NCBI GenBank assembly: GCA_052034625.1
Contig: JBPOII010000006.1
Location: 62,001 to 126,000, forward strand
Reading direction: 5' to 3'
DNA from: JAVBLP01 sp052034625
GTDB lineage: Bacteria > Elusimicrobiota > Endomicrobiia > Endomicrobiales > Endomicrobiaceae
DNA: 64,000 nucleotides
Part shown: in pieces, positions 8,859 through 17,192 of the stretch
How positions within the stretch are numbered: position 1 is the stretch's first letter
How the letters are laid out: the number at the start of each line of letters is the position of its first letter
The notes under the pieces: model-generated
Seen by the model: the letters and a program-made list of their open reading frames with translations, nothing else
Databases searched by the model: none
Told to the model about the DNA's origin: nothing
Program-made: the position numbers and the translations under genes

Positions 8859-11800
8859 TTATTCAACAACTATTTCAACTCTGCGGTTTGCCGATCTTCC
8901 TTTGTCAGTATCATTAGTGTCAATAGGTAAAGTATGTGACAAACCTACATATTCTATCTTTTCCGGCGGTATTCCGTTTTTAATAAATTCTTCATAAACA
9001 GCTTCCGCTCTAAGTCTTGAAAGCTTTTTGCTTTCATCTTCATTTTCAATAGTATCGGTATGTCCTTCAATAGTGATTTTTTTATAATCCATTTTCTTTA
9101 TTTCATCAGCTTGTCTGCGTATAGTGATCTTTGCTAATCCCATTAACTGATAATTATTAGGAGTGAACTTAAGATTAAAAGCTTTAAGAATTGGTTTAAA
9201 CCTTCTGGCAGTCGCAATATTCTTTCTCTTTTCAAGTTCCTCTTCACTTATTTCACCTTGTTCAGTTTGTCTCTTCATAATGATTCTTGCCTGTTTGGCA
9301 GCCTCATCATCTTCTTTTTGTTTCTCGAGTGCTTCCGCTTGCTTTCTAGCTTCTTCGGCAGCAAGTGCTTCCTGTCTGGCTTTTTCTTCCTGTGCCAGTC
9401 TTGCAGCTTCTGCTTCACGTTCCTGTCTAGCCTTTTCTATTGCAAGCTGTCTTTCCTGTTCTATTTTTGCAGCTTCTGCTTCAAGGCGTTTTCTCTCTTC
9501 CATTTCTTCACGCTTTCTCTTTTCTTCTTGAAGTCTTTTTTCTTTAAGTTTTGCTTCACGTGCCGCCTTCTCTGCATTTTTCTGTTTACGTAGACGTTCT
9601 TCGGCTTCAGCCTTTAGTTTAGCTTGCCGTGCCATCTGCTTTTCTCTTTCAACTCTTGCAACTTCCGCAGCTTTAGCTTTTGCCGCAAGCTCTTCCTGTC
9701 TTTTCTTTTCCAGTTCTACAATCTTTGCCTGATTAGCAGCTTTCATCTTTTTTAACTTTTCATCTTCGTCTACTATCTTAACATTCAATTCAGTTTCAGG
9801 AGTACTTTCATCAATAATTATTTCAGTAACTTCAGAGGCTTCCTTTGCCAACCTGGCCTCATAAGCTTCTATTTCAGCTTCAATTCTGGCTCTTTCTTCT
9901 TCTTTTTCTTTCTCTCTTTCTATCTCAAGGATTTCTTGATATTTCATTTCTTCTTCTATTATCAACATTTCTTCTTTTGAAGATTTCTTTTGTTTCTTTA
10001 TTTTTTCTGTTTCTCTCTTCATCTCAATATCGGCTTGTCGTTTTTCTCTTTCAAGTCTTTCTCTTTCCATAGCTTCAGCTTGCTGTCTTGCTAACAGTTC
10101 TGCACGAGCTTCTTCTTTTTCCCTTTTAAGTCTTGCTTTCTCTTCAGCAGCTCTTCTTCTATTTTCTTCCTCTATTCTTGCCTGTTCAACAGCAAGAGCT
10201 CGCTGTCTGGCAAGTTCAGCTGCTTTCTCTTCAGCAGCCCTTCTTCTATTTTCTTCCTCTATTCTTGCCTGTTCAGCAGCAAGAGCACGCTGCCTAGCAA
10301 GTTCAGCTGCTTTCTCTTCAGCAGCTCTTCTTCTATTTTCTTCTTCTATTCTTGCCTGTTCAGCGGCGAGAGCACGCTGTCTGGCAAGTTCAGCCGCTTT
10401 CTCTTCAGCAGCTCTTCTTCTATTTTCTTCCTCTATTCTTGCCTGTTCAACAGCAAGAGCATGCTGCCTGGCAAGTTCAGCTGCTTTCTCTTCAGCAGCT
10501 CTTCTTCTATTTTCTTCCTCTATTCTTGCTTGTTCAGCGGCAAGGGCCTGCTGTCTGGCAAGTTCAGCTGCTTTCTCTTCAGCAGCCCTTCTTCTATTTT
10601 CTTCATCTATCTTTGCCTGTTCAGCGGCAAGAGCCTGCTGTCTGGCAAGTTCGGCTGCTTTCTCTTCAGCGGCCCTTCTTCTGTTCTCTTCGTCTATTCT
10701 TGCTTGTTCAGCGGCAAGAGCACGCTGTTTAGCTAGTAACTCTGCACGAGCTTCTTCTATTTCTTTTTTACGTCTTTCTCTTTCTTCAGCAGCTCTTCTT
10801 CTGTTCTCTTCATCTTTCTGTGCCTGTTTGGCTGCTTCCTCTTGTTTTTTGGCTAACAATTCTGCACGGACTGCCGCTTTCTCCGCTTTAACTCTTGCTT
10901 TCTCTTCAGCAGCCTTTCTTCTATTTTCTTCATCTATCTTTGTCTGTATATCTGCTTCTGCCTGCTTTTTGGAACGTTCTATCGCTTCTGCTTCAGCAGC
11001 TTTCTTTCTATTTTCTTCATCTATCTTTGCCTGTTCAGCTAACAGTTCTGCACGAGCTGCCGCTTTCTCCGATTTAACTCTTGCTTTCTCTTCAGCGGCT
11101 TTCTTTCTGTTTTCTTCATTTATCTTTGCCTGCTTAGCTGCTTCCTCTTGCTTTTTGGCTAACAGTTCTGCACGGGCTGCCGCTTTTTCCGCTTTAACTC
11201 TTGCTTTCTCTTCAGCAGCCCTTCTTCTGTTCTCTTTGTCTATCTTTGCCTGTTCAGCAGCAAGAGCCTGCTGTCTGGCAAGTTCAGCCGCTTTCTCTTC
11301 AGCAGCTTTCTTTCTGTTCTCTTCGTCTATCTTTGCCTGTTCAGCGGCAAGAGCCTGCTGTTTGGCAAGTTCAGCCGCTTTCTCTTCAGCAGCTTTCTTT
11401 CTATTTTCTTCGTCTATCTTTGCCTGTTTGACCGCTTCAGCTTGTTTTTTGGCTAACAGTTCTGCACGAGCTGCTGCTTTTTCCGCTTTAATTCTTGCTT
11501 TCTCTTCAGCTGCTTTCTTTCTGTTTTCTTCATCAATCTTTGCCTGCTTGGCTGCTTCAGCTTGCTTTTTAGCTAACAGTTCTGCACGAGCTGCTGCTTT
11601 TTCCGCTTTAACTCTTGCTTTCTCTTCGGCTGCTTTCTTTCTGTTTTCTTCGTCTATCTTTGCCTGTTCAGCAGCAAGGGCCTGCTGTTTCGCTAATAGT
11701 TCAGCACGTGCTTCTTCCATTTCTTTCTTACGTTTTTCTATTTCTTCCGCGGCTTTTATTCTATTTTCTTCTATATTTGCTTGTTCGGCAACAAGTGCTT

Positions 11801-14800
11801 CCTGTCTAGCAAGTTCAGCCGCTTCCTCTTTCTCAAGCCTTGCTTTCTCTTCAGCTTCTTTTTTCCTTTTCTCTTCGTCTATCTTTGCCTGTTCATCAGC
11901 TTTTACATCAGAAGCAACAATTGCATCATATTTTTCTATCGCAAGCTGTATTCTTTTTTTCTCTTCTTCCTCAGCTTTTATATCGGCAAGTTTAGCTATT
12001 TGTAATTCTTCATTTAATTTTTTTGCTTCGGCTATCGCCAGAGCTGTAGTTTCTTCTTTTTTCAAAACTTTTTTATCTGCTTTTCTTTCTTCTTTAGCAG
12101 CTGCTTTTTCTTGCCTTCTTGTAAGTTCAAGAGCCCATAAAGTCGCTTCTCTATCTTTCAACCTGCTTTTTTGCTCAGCAGCTTTTCTTATTTTTTCAGC
12201 CTTTAGCTGTGCCTTTTCCTCAGCTTTCGCTTGTCTTCTTGCTTTAGCGGCTGCTTTTTCTTCTTGTCTTCTTGTAAGTTCAAGAGCCCTCATAGTCATT
12301 TCTCTATCTTTCAAGATACTTTTTTGTTCAGCAGCTTTTCTTGTTTTTTCAGCCTTTAGCTGTGCCTTCTCTTCAGCTTTCGCTTGCTTCATTGTTTTAG
12401 CTGCGGCGGTCTCAACATACTTTTTGGAATCCGATTTCTCTTTTAAATTAAATGTCCAGACCACACCTATATTGGCATAAAAATTGCTGTAATTAACTGC
12501 TGTAAAATAATTAATATTCGCATAAAGGCTGGTATTTTTTGCAAATATCACAGATCCGCCGGCTTTTGCACCTATAACACTTTTTCCTTCTTCCGTACCG
12601 ATTATAGAAAATTTTTCATCAGTCCCTTCAAATCTGTTTTCTATTTCAGGAAGTTCGCCTTCGGCAAGATACTTATATTCGCCTCCTGCATACCATCTAT
12701 ATCTATTTATTCTTTTATTTATTTCTACACCGAATCTTGGTAAAATCCTGCTATAGCTCCCTTCTGAAACTATTAAATTTAGGCTGTCAGCTTTCTTTTC
12801 TTTAATTTCGCCATAGCTACTGCTTCTTAATTCAAGTCCAATATAAGGTCTTAATTTCATATCATCATTATTTAATCCTATGTTAATAGCTCCTTCTATG
12901 TCAAAACCGATCGTCATACCGCTGAAATCAGCCTCAGCTGTCCTTAATAAATTTGAAAAGCTTATTTTTCTAGAAGTATCATAAGAATTAAATGTTCCTG
13001 AAAACAAAGCTTTAAGTTCAAAATCTCTATTTAAATAGCCGCCATAAATACCCAAACCAGTATTAGTTATACCGGCCTCGCTATCTGACTGTTTAATATT
13101 GTGTTTATTATATTTTCCAAATACTCCTAGCAATACTTTTATATCGGAAAGATACCTGTCAAATCCTAGCACTATACCGCTTTCATTATCCTTATAGTTT
13201 TTAGGTGATTCTTCGTCTCCCTTATTTGTAGTAAAATTCCCTTTAGCTTGTGCCCAGATACCGCTGCTTGTATAGTCATAGCCGTCACTATCAGATATAC
13301 GGTCATATATTTCATTGCTTTCGTTTTCAATTGCACCGCTTCTTACAACATTGGCAAGAAAATGACCGGACGCCTGTGTTAATGCTTCCTTTACTTTTCT
13401 CTCACCGGCTGCTTCCACGCTCATTGTGTCGATCTTATTGATTACTATATCAAGATCTGAACCAGTATCAACTATAAGAGAAAGTTTATCTAAAGTATTT
13501 GCTGTCGCCTGTTGGTTTCTGGTAAGCCCGTAAATACTCCCGAAATCTGTAGCTTTTCCGATACCGTTTATCGTAATACTTATCCACTTATTATCAGCAT
13601 TCCCATAACTGAATTTTTTTCTTACAGATTCCAATAAAGCATTGTAGGTAATACTTCCGAATTTTGAATCAGGGTCTAACTCTCCATACTGAATAAGATT
13701 GAAGGTTACCTCGTCAACTCTTCTAGTTACAAGATTAAGGAAAATTTCGCTGCTATCATTTATAGTAATGATTCCTGAAGATATTATAATGTCATTTGAA
13801 TCTGTTCCGGTTTCTTCTATGCCTATATCCATAGAGATCTTACCGCTTATCTCCATACTGTCAACATTAACCGTATTTTTTTTCTCATCGGACATATTAA
13901 ATGTACCGCTATTAAGAACCGTCAATTTACCCGCATTAAAATCAATCCCTTCCTTAAGGTTAAATTTTCCGCCAATATAAAAATCCGCTTGATTGCCTAT
14001 GCTGTTGCCATACATATTAAAATCGCCGGCTCCGTAAAAATAAACTTTAGCATTATTTTTACTTCCGGCTATACCGTCATAAACATTTATTCTGCTGCCG
14101 GCTTCTGTATTGAAATACGTAGTACTGAAATCACCGAAATAAAGAGAATTTGCAGTACCTGCGGCAGTATTATTCTTAAATACAGTTGCTCCTGAGTTTA
14201 GACTTATGAAAGTAACTGTTGATATACTATTTAGTACGCTTCCTTCTATATACACAGCTCCGCCTAAATTTGAAGCAGAATTGTACATAAACTCCGCATT
14301 GGTAAATGTTGCTGATGATCCTCCGCCTATATAAACGGCTCCGCCATTTGTCGCAGAATTAGATGAAAAGAGAAGATTCATATTTGTATTGAAAACGGCA
14401 TTTGAAGCATTAATTGCAGTAATAGCTCCGCCTTTTTCATAATTTGTATTGCTTGAGAAAATTACTGTATTACTGCTGAATGTAACCATGGAATTATCCA
14501 AATATACAGCTCCGCCTTTATTTCCGCTAAACTCAATATTGCTACCTGAAAAATCAATATTTGAGGATGATTTTGAGTATATCGCACCACCGCCTGACAA
14601 AGCTGAATTATTTGCAAAAACGGCTAAAACATTTGCAAAATTTAACAATGAATTTTCAGTAAACAGTGCACCTCCGCTACCATTAGTGGCGGTATTACTT
14701 GAAAACATCAATGAAGTATTATTAAAAGCTACGTTGGCATTGGAAGCACCTATTGCACCGCCGGATTGAGCGGTATTTGTACTAAAATTGATTGTTCCCT

Positions 14801-17006
14801 TATTAAAATTTATTTTTGAACCGCTTCCAAGATAAACCGCTCCGCCTAAAGATGCTTTATTTAGAAAAAAACTTGAAGAATTATCCGTAAAAGTAAAAGT
14901 TGAATTGATTAAGACTGATAATGCGCCGCCATTTGCAGAAGCTGTATTTTTGCTAAATACTATTGTGCTGCTGCTAAAGTTTATATTTGAGCTATTTGAT
15001 GTGCCTATCGCACCGCCATTACCATTAGAAGCAGTATTACTTGAAAACGTCAATGAAGTATTATTAAAAAACGCATTAGCATTGTAAACATATATCGCAC
15101 CGCCGGATCTAGCGATATTTGTACTGAAATTGATTGTTCCCATATTAAAAATTATATTCGATCGGTTTTCAAGATAAACCGCTCCGCCTAAAGATGCTTT
15201 GTTTAGAAAAAAATTTGTAGAGTTATCCGTAAAAGTAAAAGTTGAATTGTTTAAGACTGATAATGCTCCGCCATTACCATTGGAAGCTGTATTACTTGAA
15301 AATATCAATGAATTTCTATTAAAAAATGCATTGCCATTAGAAGCATATATTGCACCGCCGGATTTAGCGGTATTTGTACTGAAATTGATTGTTCCCATAT
15401 TAAAAATTATATTCGATTGGTTTTCAAGATAAACCGCTCCGCCTAAAGATGCTTTGTTTAGAAAAAAATTTGTAGAATAATTATCCGTAAAAGTAAAAGT
15501 TGAATTGTTTAAGGCTGATAATGCTCCGCCATTTTCTAAAGCCATGTTTTTGTTAAATATTATTACATTACTGCTAAAGCTTATATTTGAACCGTTTGAT
15601 GCAACTATCGCAGCACCACTTGATGCAAAATTATTATCAAATGTAAGACTACTTGTTTTAAAATCAAATAATGAATTATATGAAAATATAGCACCTCCTG
15701 AAGCAGAAGATCTATTTAGAGTAAAAGTAGTTGTTGATGCAAAAAAATTTAATAAAGAATCGTTTTCTGCATAAATAGCACCGCCGCTACCATTAGAGGC
15801 GGTATTACTTGAAAATATCAATGAATTACTATTAAAAAATGCATTGCCATTAGAAGCATATATTGCACCGCCGGATCTAGCTGAATTTGTACTAAAATTA
15901 ATTGTTCCTTTATTAAAATTTATACTTGAATTGCTTTCAAGATAAACCACTCCTCCTAAAGATGCTTTGTTTAGAAAAAAATTTGTTGGGTTTCCTGCAA
16001 AAGTAAAAATTGAATTGTTTAAAGCTGATAATGCTCCGCCATTTTCTAAAGCCGTATTTTCTATAAATTTTGTTGTGCTACTGCTGAAATTTACTTTGGA
16101 AGCTTTTGATGCGGATATCGCCCCACCGTTTGTAGCGGTATTTGACGAAAACATAATATTGTTTATTGAGGTAAAATTAGCAGTTGAAGTACTAAGAGAT
16201 ATTGCACCGCCTTGAACAGCTTCATTACCTATGAAATTCACTATATTTAATTGATCAGCATTTAATTCTGAATAATTATCAATATATATAGCACCGCCGG
16301 AACCTGTATTTGCTGTATTGCTTGAAAAAAGAACGCCAATAGAGGGTGGTCCCGATCCTTTCAAAAAATTCAACAATGAGCGATCATTTATGTATATCGC
16401 ACCGCCGTTAGATGCATGATTATATAAAAAATTATATGAAAAATTTACATGAGAAGAAGCAGAGTATTTCGTAAAAGTCGCACTAGAAAGTGATGTCATA
16501 TAAATAGCACCGCCATCTTCAATAGCTGTATTACTTCTAAAAGTCGCATCGTATCCATCACCAGCACAACTAAAAGTAGATGAGTCCATATATATAGCAC
16601 CACCACTACCAAAAGGAAGAGAGTTATTGTTCTCAAATAGCATTCCATATTGGAAATGCAAAGAAGAATTTTTTGCATACATTGCTTGGCTAAATCGGAT
16701 CATGGAAATATTGAATCCAGTAAAATTTCTTTTGATACCACCGGAAGAAATATAAATCAATCCTTGTACACCATTACCGATTAATTTTTTACCTTCTCCA
16801 TGAAGATAAAAAAAACCATCTCCTCCATAGCCCGGACTTGAGGAAAATGTAATATCTTTTCTAAGATAAGCTTGATCGTCCACATTACCGCCTGAAGTAT
16901 AAGCCTTCACAAAATCATTAAAAGTATAAATATCTTTTGCTTTTACATCTTGTATAAAAAGAAAAGGTAAAACTGCCAAAAAAAACAAGCCGTAAAATTT
17001 TTTCAT
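8859..17006 (-). CDS. Giant Pmp-type autotransporter with about 1,070-residue coiled coil and C-terminal OmpA peptidoglycan-binding domain
   Basis: An uninterrupted frame of about 2,715 residues. I prefer the ATG at 17006 over an in-frame GTG at 17018, because it directly begins the signal peptide (MKKFYGLFFLAVLPFLF...VKA) and has AAAGAGTGAG upstream. Residues to about 960 form a Pmp beta-helix with many GGAIY/GGALS and FSSNTA repeats. A linker shared with the first paralog runs to about 1250. An autotransporter barrel (from GIWAQAKGN) ends at about 1523 in IGVVWTF, a BAM-type beta-signal. From about 1527 to 2600 the chain is an Ala/Glu/Lys/Arg/Gln coiled coil, much of it tandem 29- and 40-residue units. 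The last 115 residues are an OmpA-like domain (ITIEGHTDT, LSRLRAEAV, NRRVEIVVE). The inferred topology is passenger outside, barrel in the outer membrane, coil in the periplasm and C-terminus on peptidoglycan. The substrate or adhesion target is unknown. Confidence 0.93.
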   Translation of the reverse strand: MKKFYGLFFLAVLPFLFIQDVKAKDIYTFNDFVKAYTSGGNVDDQAYLRKDITFSSSPGYGGDGFFYLHGEGKKLIGNGVQGLIYISSGGIKRNFTGFNISMIRFSQAMYAKNSSLHFQYGMLFENNNSLPFGSGGAIYMDSSTFSCAGDGYDATFRSNTAIEDGGAIYMTSLSSATFTKYSASSHVNFSYNFLYNHASNGGAIYINDRSLLNFLKGSGPPSIGVLFSSNTANTGSGGAIYIDNYSELNADQLNIVNFIGNEAVQGGAISLSTSTANFTSINNIMFSSNTATNGGAISASKASKVNFSSSTTKFIENTALENGGALSALNNSIFTFAGNPTNFFLNKASLGGVVYLESNSSINFNKGTINFSTNSARSGGAIYASNGNAFFNSNSLIFSSNTASNGSGGAIYAENDSLLNFFASTTTFTLNRSSASGGAIFSYNSLFDFKTSSLTFDNNFASSGAAIVASNGSNISFSSNVIIFNKNMALENGGALSALNNSTFTFTDNYSTNFFLNKASLGGAVYLENQSNIIFNMGTINFSTNTAKSGGAIYASNGNAFFNRNSLIFSSNTASNGNGGALSVLNNSTFTFTDNSTNFFLNKASLGGAVYLENRSNIIFNMGTINFSTNIARSGGAIYVYNANAFFNNTSLTFSSNTASNGNGGAIGTSNSSNINFSSSTIVFSKNTASANGGALSVLINSTFTFTDNSSSFFLNKASLGGAVYLGSGSKINFNKGTINFSTNTAQSGGAIGASNANVAFNNTSLMFSSNTATNGSGGALFTENSLLNFANVLAVFANNSALSGGGAIYSKSSSNIDFSGSNIEFSGNKGGAVYLDNSMVTFSSNTVIFSSNTNYEKGGAITAINASNAVFNTNMNLLFSSNSATNGGAVYIGGGSSATFTNAEFMYNSASNLGGAVYIEGSVLNSISTVTFISLNSGATVFKNNTAAGTANSLYFGDFSTTYFNTEAGSRINVYDGIAGSKNNAKVYFYGAGDFNMYGNSIGNQADFYIGGKFNLKEGIDFNAGKLTVLNSGTFNMSDEKKNTVNVDSMEISGKISMDIGIEETGTDSNDIIISSGIITINDSSEIFLNLVTRRVDEVTFNLIQYGELDPDSKFGSITYNALLESVRKKFSYGNADNKWISITINGIGKATDFGSIYGLTRNQQATANTLDKLSLIVDTGSDLDIVINKIDTMSVEAAGERKVKEALTQASGHFLANVVRSGAIENESNEIYDRISDSDGYDYTSSGIWAQAKGNFTTNKGDEESPKNYKDNESGIVLGFDRYLSDIKVLLGVFGKYNKHNIKQSDSEAGITNTGLGIYGGYLNRDFELKALFSGTFNSYDTSRKISFSNLLRTAEADFSGMTIGFDIEGAINIGLNNDDMKLRPYIGLELRSSSYGEIKEKKADSLNLIVSEGSYSRILPRFGVEINKRINRYRWYAGGEYKYLAEGELPEIENRFEGTDEKFSIIGTEEGKSVIGAKAGGSVIFAKNTSLYANINYFTAVNYSNFYANIGVVWTFNLKEKSDSKKYVETAAAKTMKQAKAEEKAQLKAEKTRKAAEQKSILKDREMTMRALELTRRQEEKAAAKARRQAKAEEKAQLKAEKIRKAAEQKSRLKDREATLWALELTRRQEKAAAKEERKADKKVLKKEETTALAIAEAKKLNEELQIAKLADIKAEEEEKKRIQLAIEKYDAIVASDVKADEQAKIDEEKRKKEAEEKARLEKEEAAELARQEALVAEQANIEENRIKAAEEIEKRKKEMEEARAELLAKQQALAAEQAKIDEENRKKAAEEKARVKAEKAAARAELLAKKQAEAAKQAKIDEENRKKAAEEKARIKAEKAAARAELLAKKQAEAVKQAKIDEENRKKAAEEKAAELAKQQALAAEQAKIDEENRKKAAEEKAAELARQQALAAEQAKIDKENRRRAAEEKARVKAEKAAARAELLAKKQEEAAKQAKINEENRKKAAEEKARVKSEKAAARAELLAEQAKIDEENRKKAAEAEAIERSKKQAEADIQTKIDEENRRKAAEEKARVKAEKAAVRAELLAKKQEEAAKQAQKDEENRRRAAEERERRKKEIEEARAELLAKQRALAAEQARIDEENRRRAAEEKAAELARQQALAAEQAKIDEENRRRAAEEKAAELARQQALAAEQARIEEENRRRAAEEKAAELARQHALAVEQARIEEENRRRAAEEKAAELARQRALAAEQARIEEENRRRAAEEKAAELARQRALAAEQARIEEENRRRAAEEKAAELARQRALAVEQARIEEENRRRAAEEKARLKREKEEARAELLARQQAEAMERERLEREKRQADIEMKRETEKIKKQKKSSKEEMLIIEEEMKYQEILEIEREKEKEEERARIEAEIEAYEARLAKEASEVTEIIIDESTPETELNVKIVDEDEKLKKMKAANQAKIVELEKKRQEELAAKAKAAEVARVEREKQMARQAKLKAEAEERLRKQKNAEKAAREAKLKEKRLQEEKRKREEMEERKRLEAEAAKIEQERQLAIEKARQEREAEAARLAQEEKARQEALAAEEARKQAEALEKQKEDDEAAKQARIIMKRQTEQGEISEEELEKRKNIATARRFKPILKAFNLKFTPNNYQLMGLAKITIRRQADEIKKMDYKKITIEGHTDTIENEDESKKLSRLRAEAVYEEFIKNGIPPEKIEYVGLSHTLPIDTNDTDKGRSANRRVEIVVE
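10141..11830 (-). repeat. 87-bp (29-codon) and 120-bp (40-codon) tandem coding repeats of the coiled coil
   Basis: From about 10141 to 10730 the DNA is a near-perfect tandem array with an 87-bp period (for example TCTTCAGCAG at 10141 and 10228). The unit includes AEQARIEEENRRRAAEEKA. Farther on, to about 11830, 40-residue units carry an extra 11-residue block (RVKAEKAAARA) interleaved with 29-residue units. The size difference is exactly one hendecad. Confidence 0.9.
14839..16040 (-). repeat. Tandem super-repeats in the passenger of the larger autotransporter
   Basis: The sequence GCTCCGCCTAAAGATGCTTT and its close variants recur at 14839, 15181, 15436 and about 15949. The intervals are 342, 255 and 513 bp, or 114, 85 and 171 codons, i.e. 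4, 3 and 6 rungs of about 28.5 residues. Whole beta-helix rungs appear to have been added or lost. Confidence 0.8.
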
Positions 17007-17020
17007 AAAAAAACTCACTC

Positions 17021-17049
17021 TTTATAATAATATGTTTATTTATTGTTAA
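17021..17049 (-). promoter_or_regulatory. Predicted promoter of the larger autotransporter gene
   Basis: On the minus strand, TTAACA (17044-17049), a 17-bp spacer and TATAAA (17021-17026). The predicted transcript start would be only about 8 nt from the ATG at 17006, so either the leader is very short or another promoter in the A+T-rich 17050-17192 spacer is used. Confidence 0.4.
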
Positions 17050-17192
17050 TATTTTGTTTAGTTATCGTTAATATATATTATTTTAAATAAAAAAAACAAA
17101 TACAACAATAGATTTTTTATTTTTTCATCATTTTTCAATATTTTTTGATTTTTTTTTAAAAAATTAGCAGAATATGATTTTTTACTAGAAAA

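Noticed and set aside
10141..10730. CRISPR-like regular repeats
   Set aside because: The period is 87 bp, the whole unit repeats with no unique spacers, and it stays in frame as coiled-coil protein.
10828..12480. 550-codon plus-strand open frame opposite the coiled coil
   Set aside because: It is the complement of the Ala/Glu/Lys repeat region, where such composition yields long open antisense frames rich in Ser/Phe/Ala. No SD or recognisable domain, and it lies wholly within a well-supported gene.
8859..17006. Chlamydial origin suggested by Pmp repeats
   Set aside because: Separate secD/secF, heptose LPS genes, QueH and the OmpA tail after the barrel do not fit Chlamydia; the Pmp repeat is shared by many Gram-negatives.
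17018..17018. GTG start for the larger autotransporter
   Set aside because: The ATG at 17006 directly begins the signal peptide and has better SD spacing.
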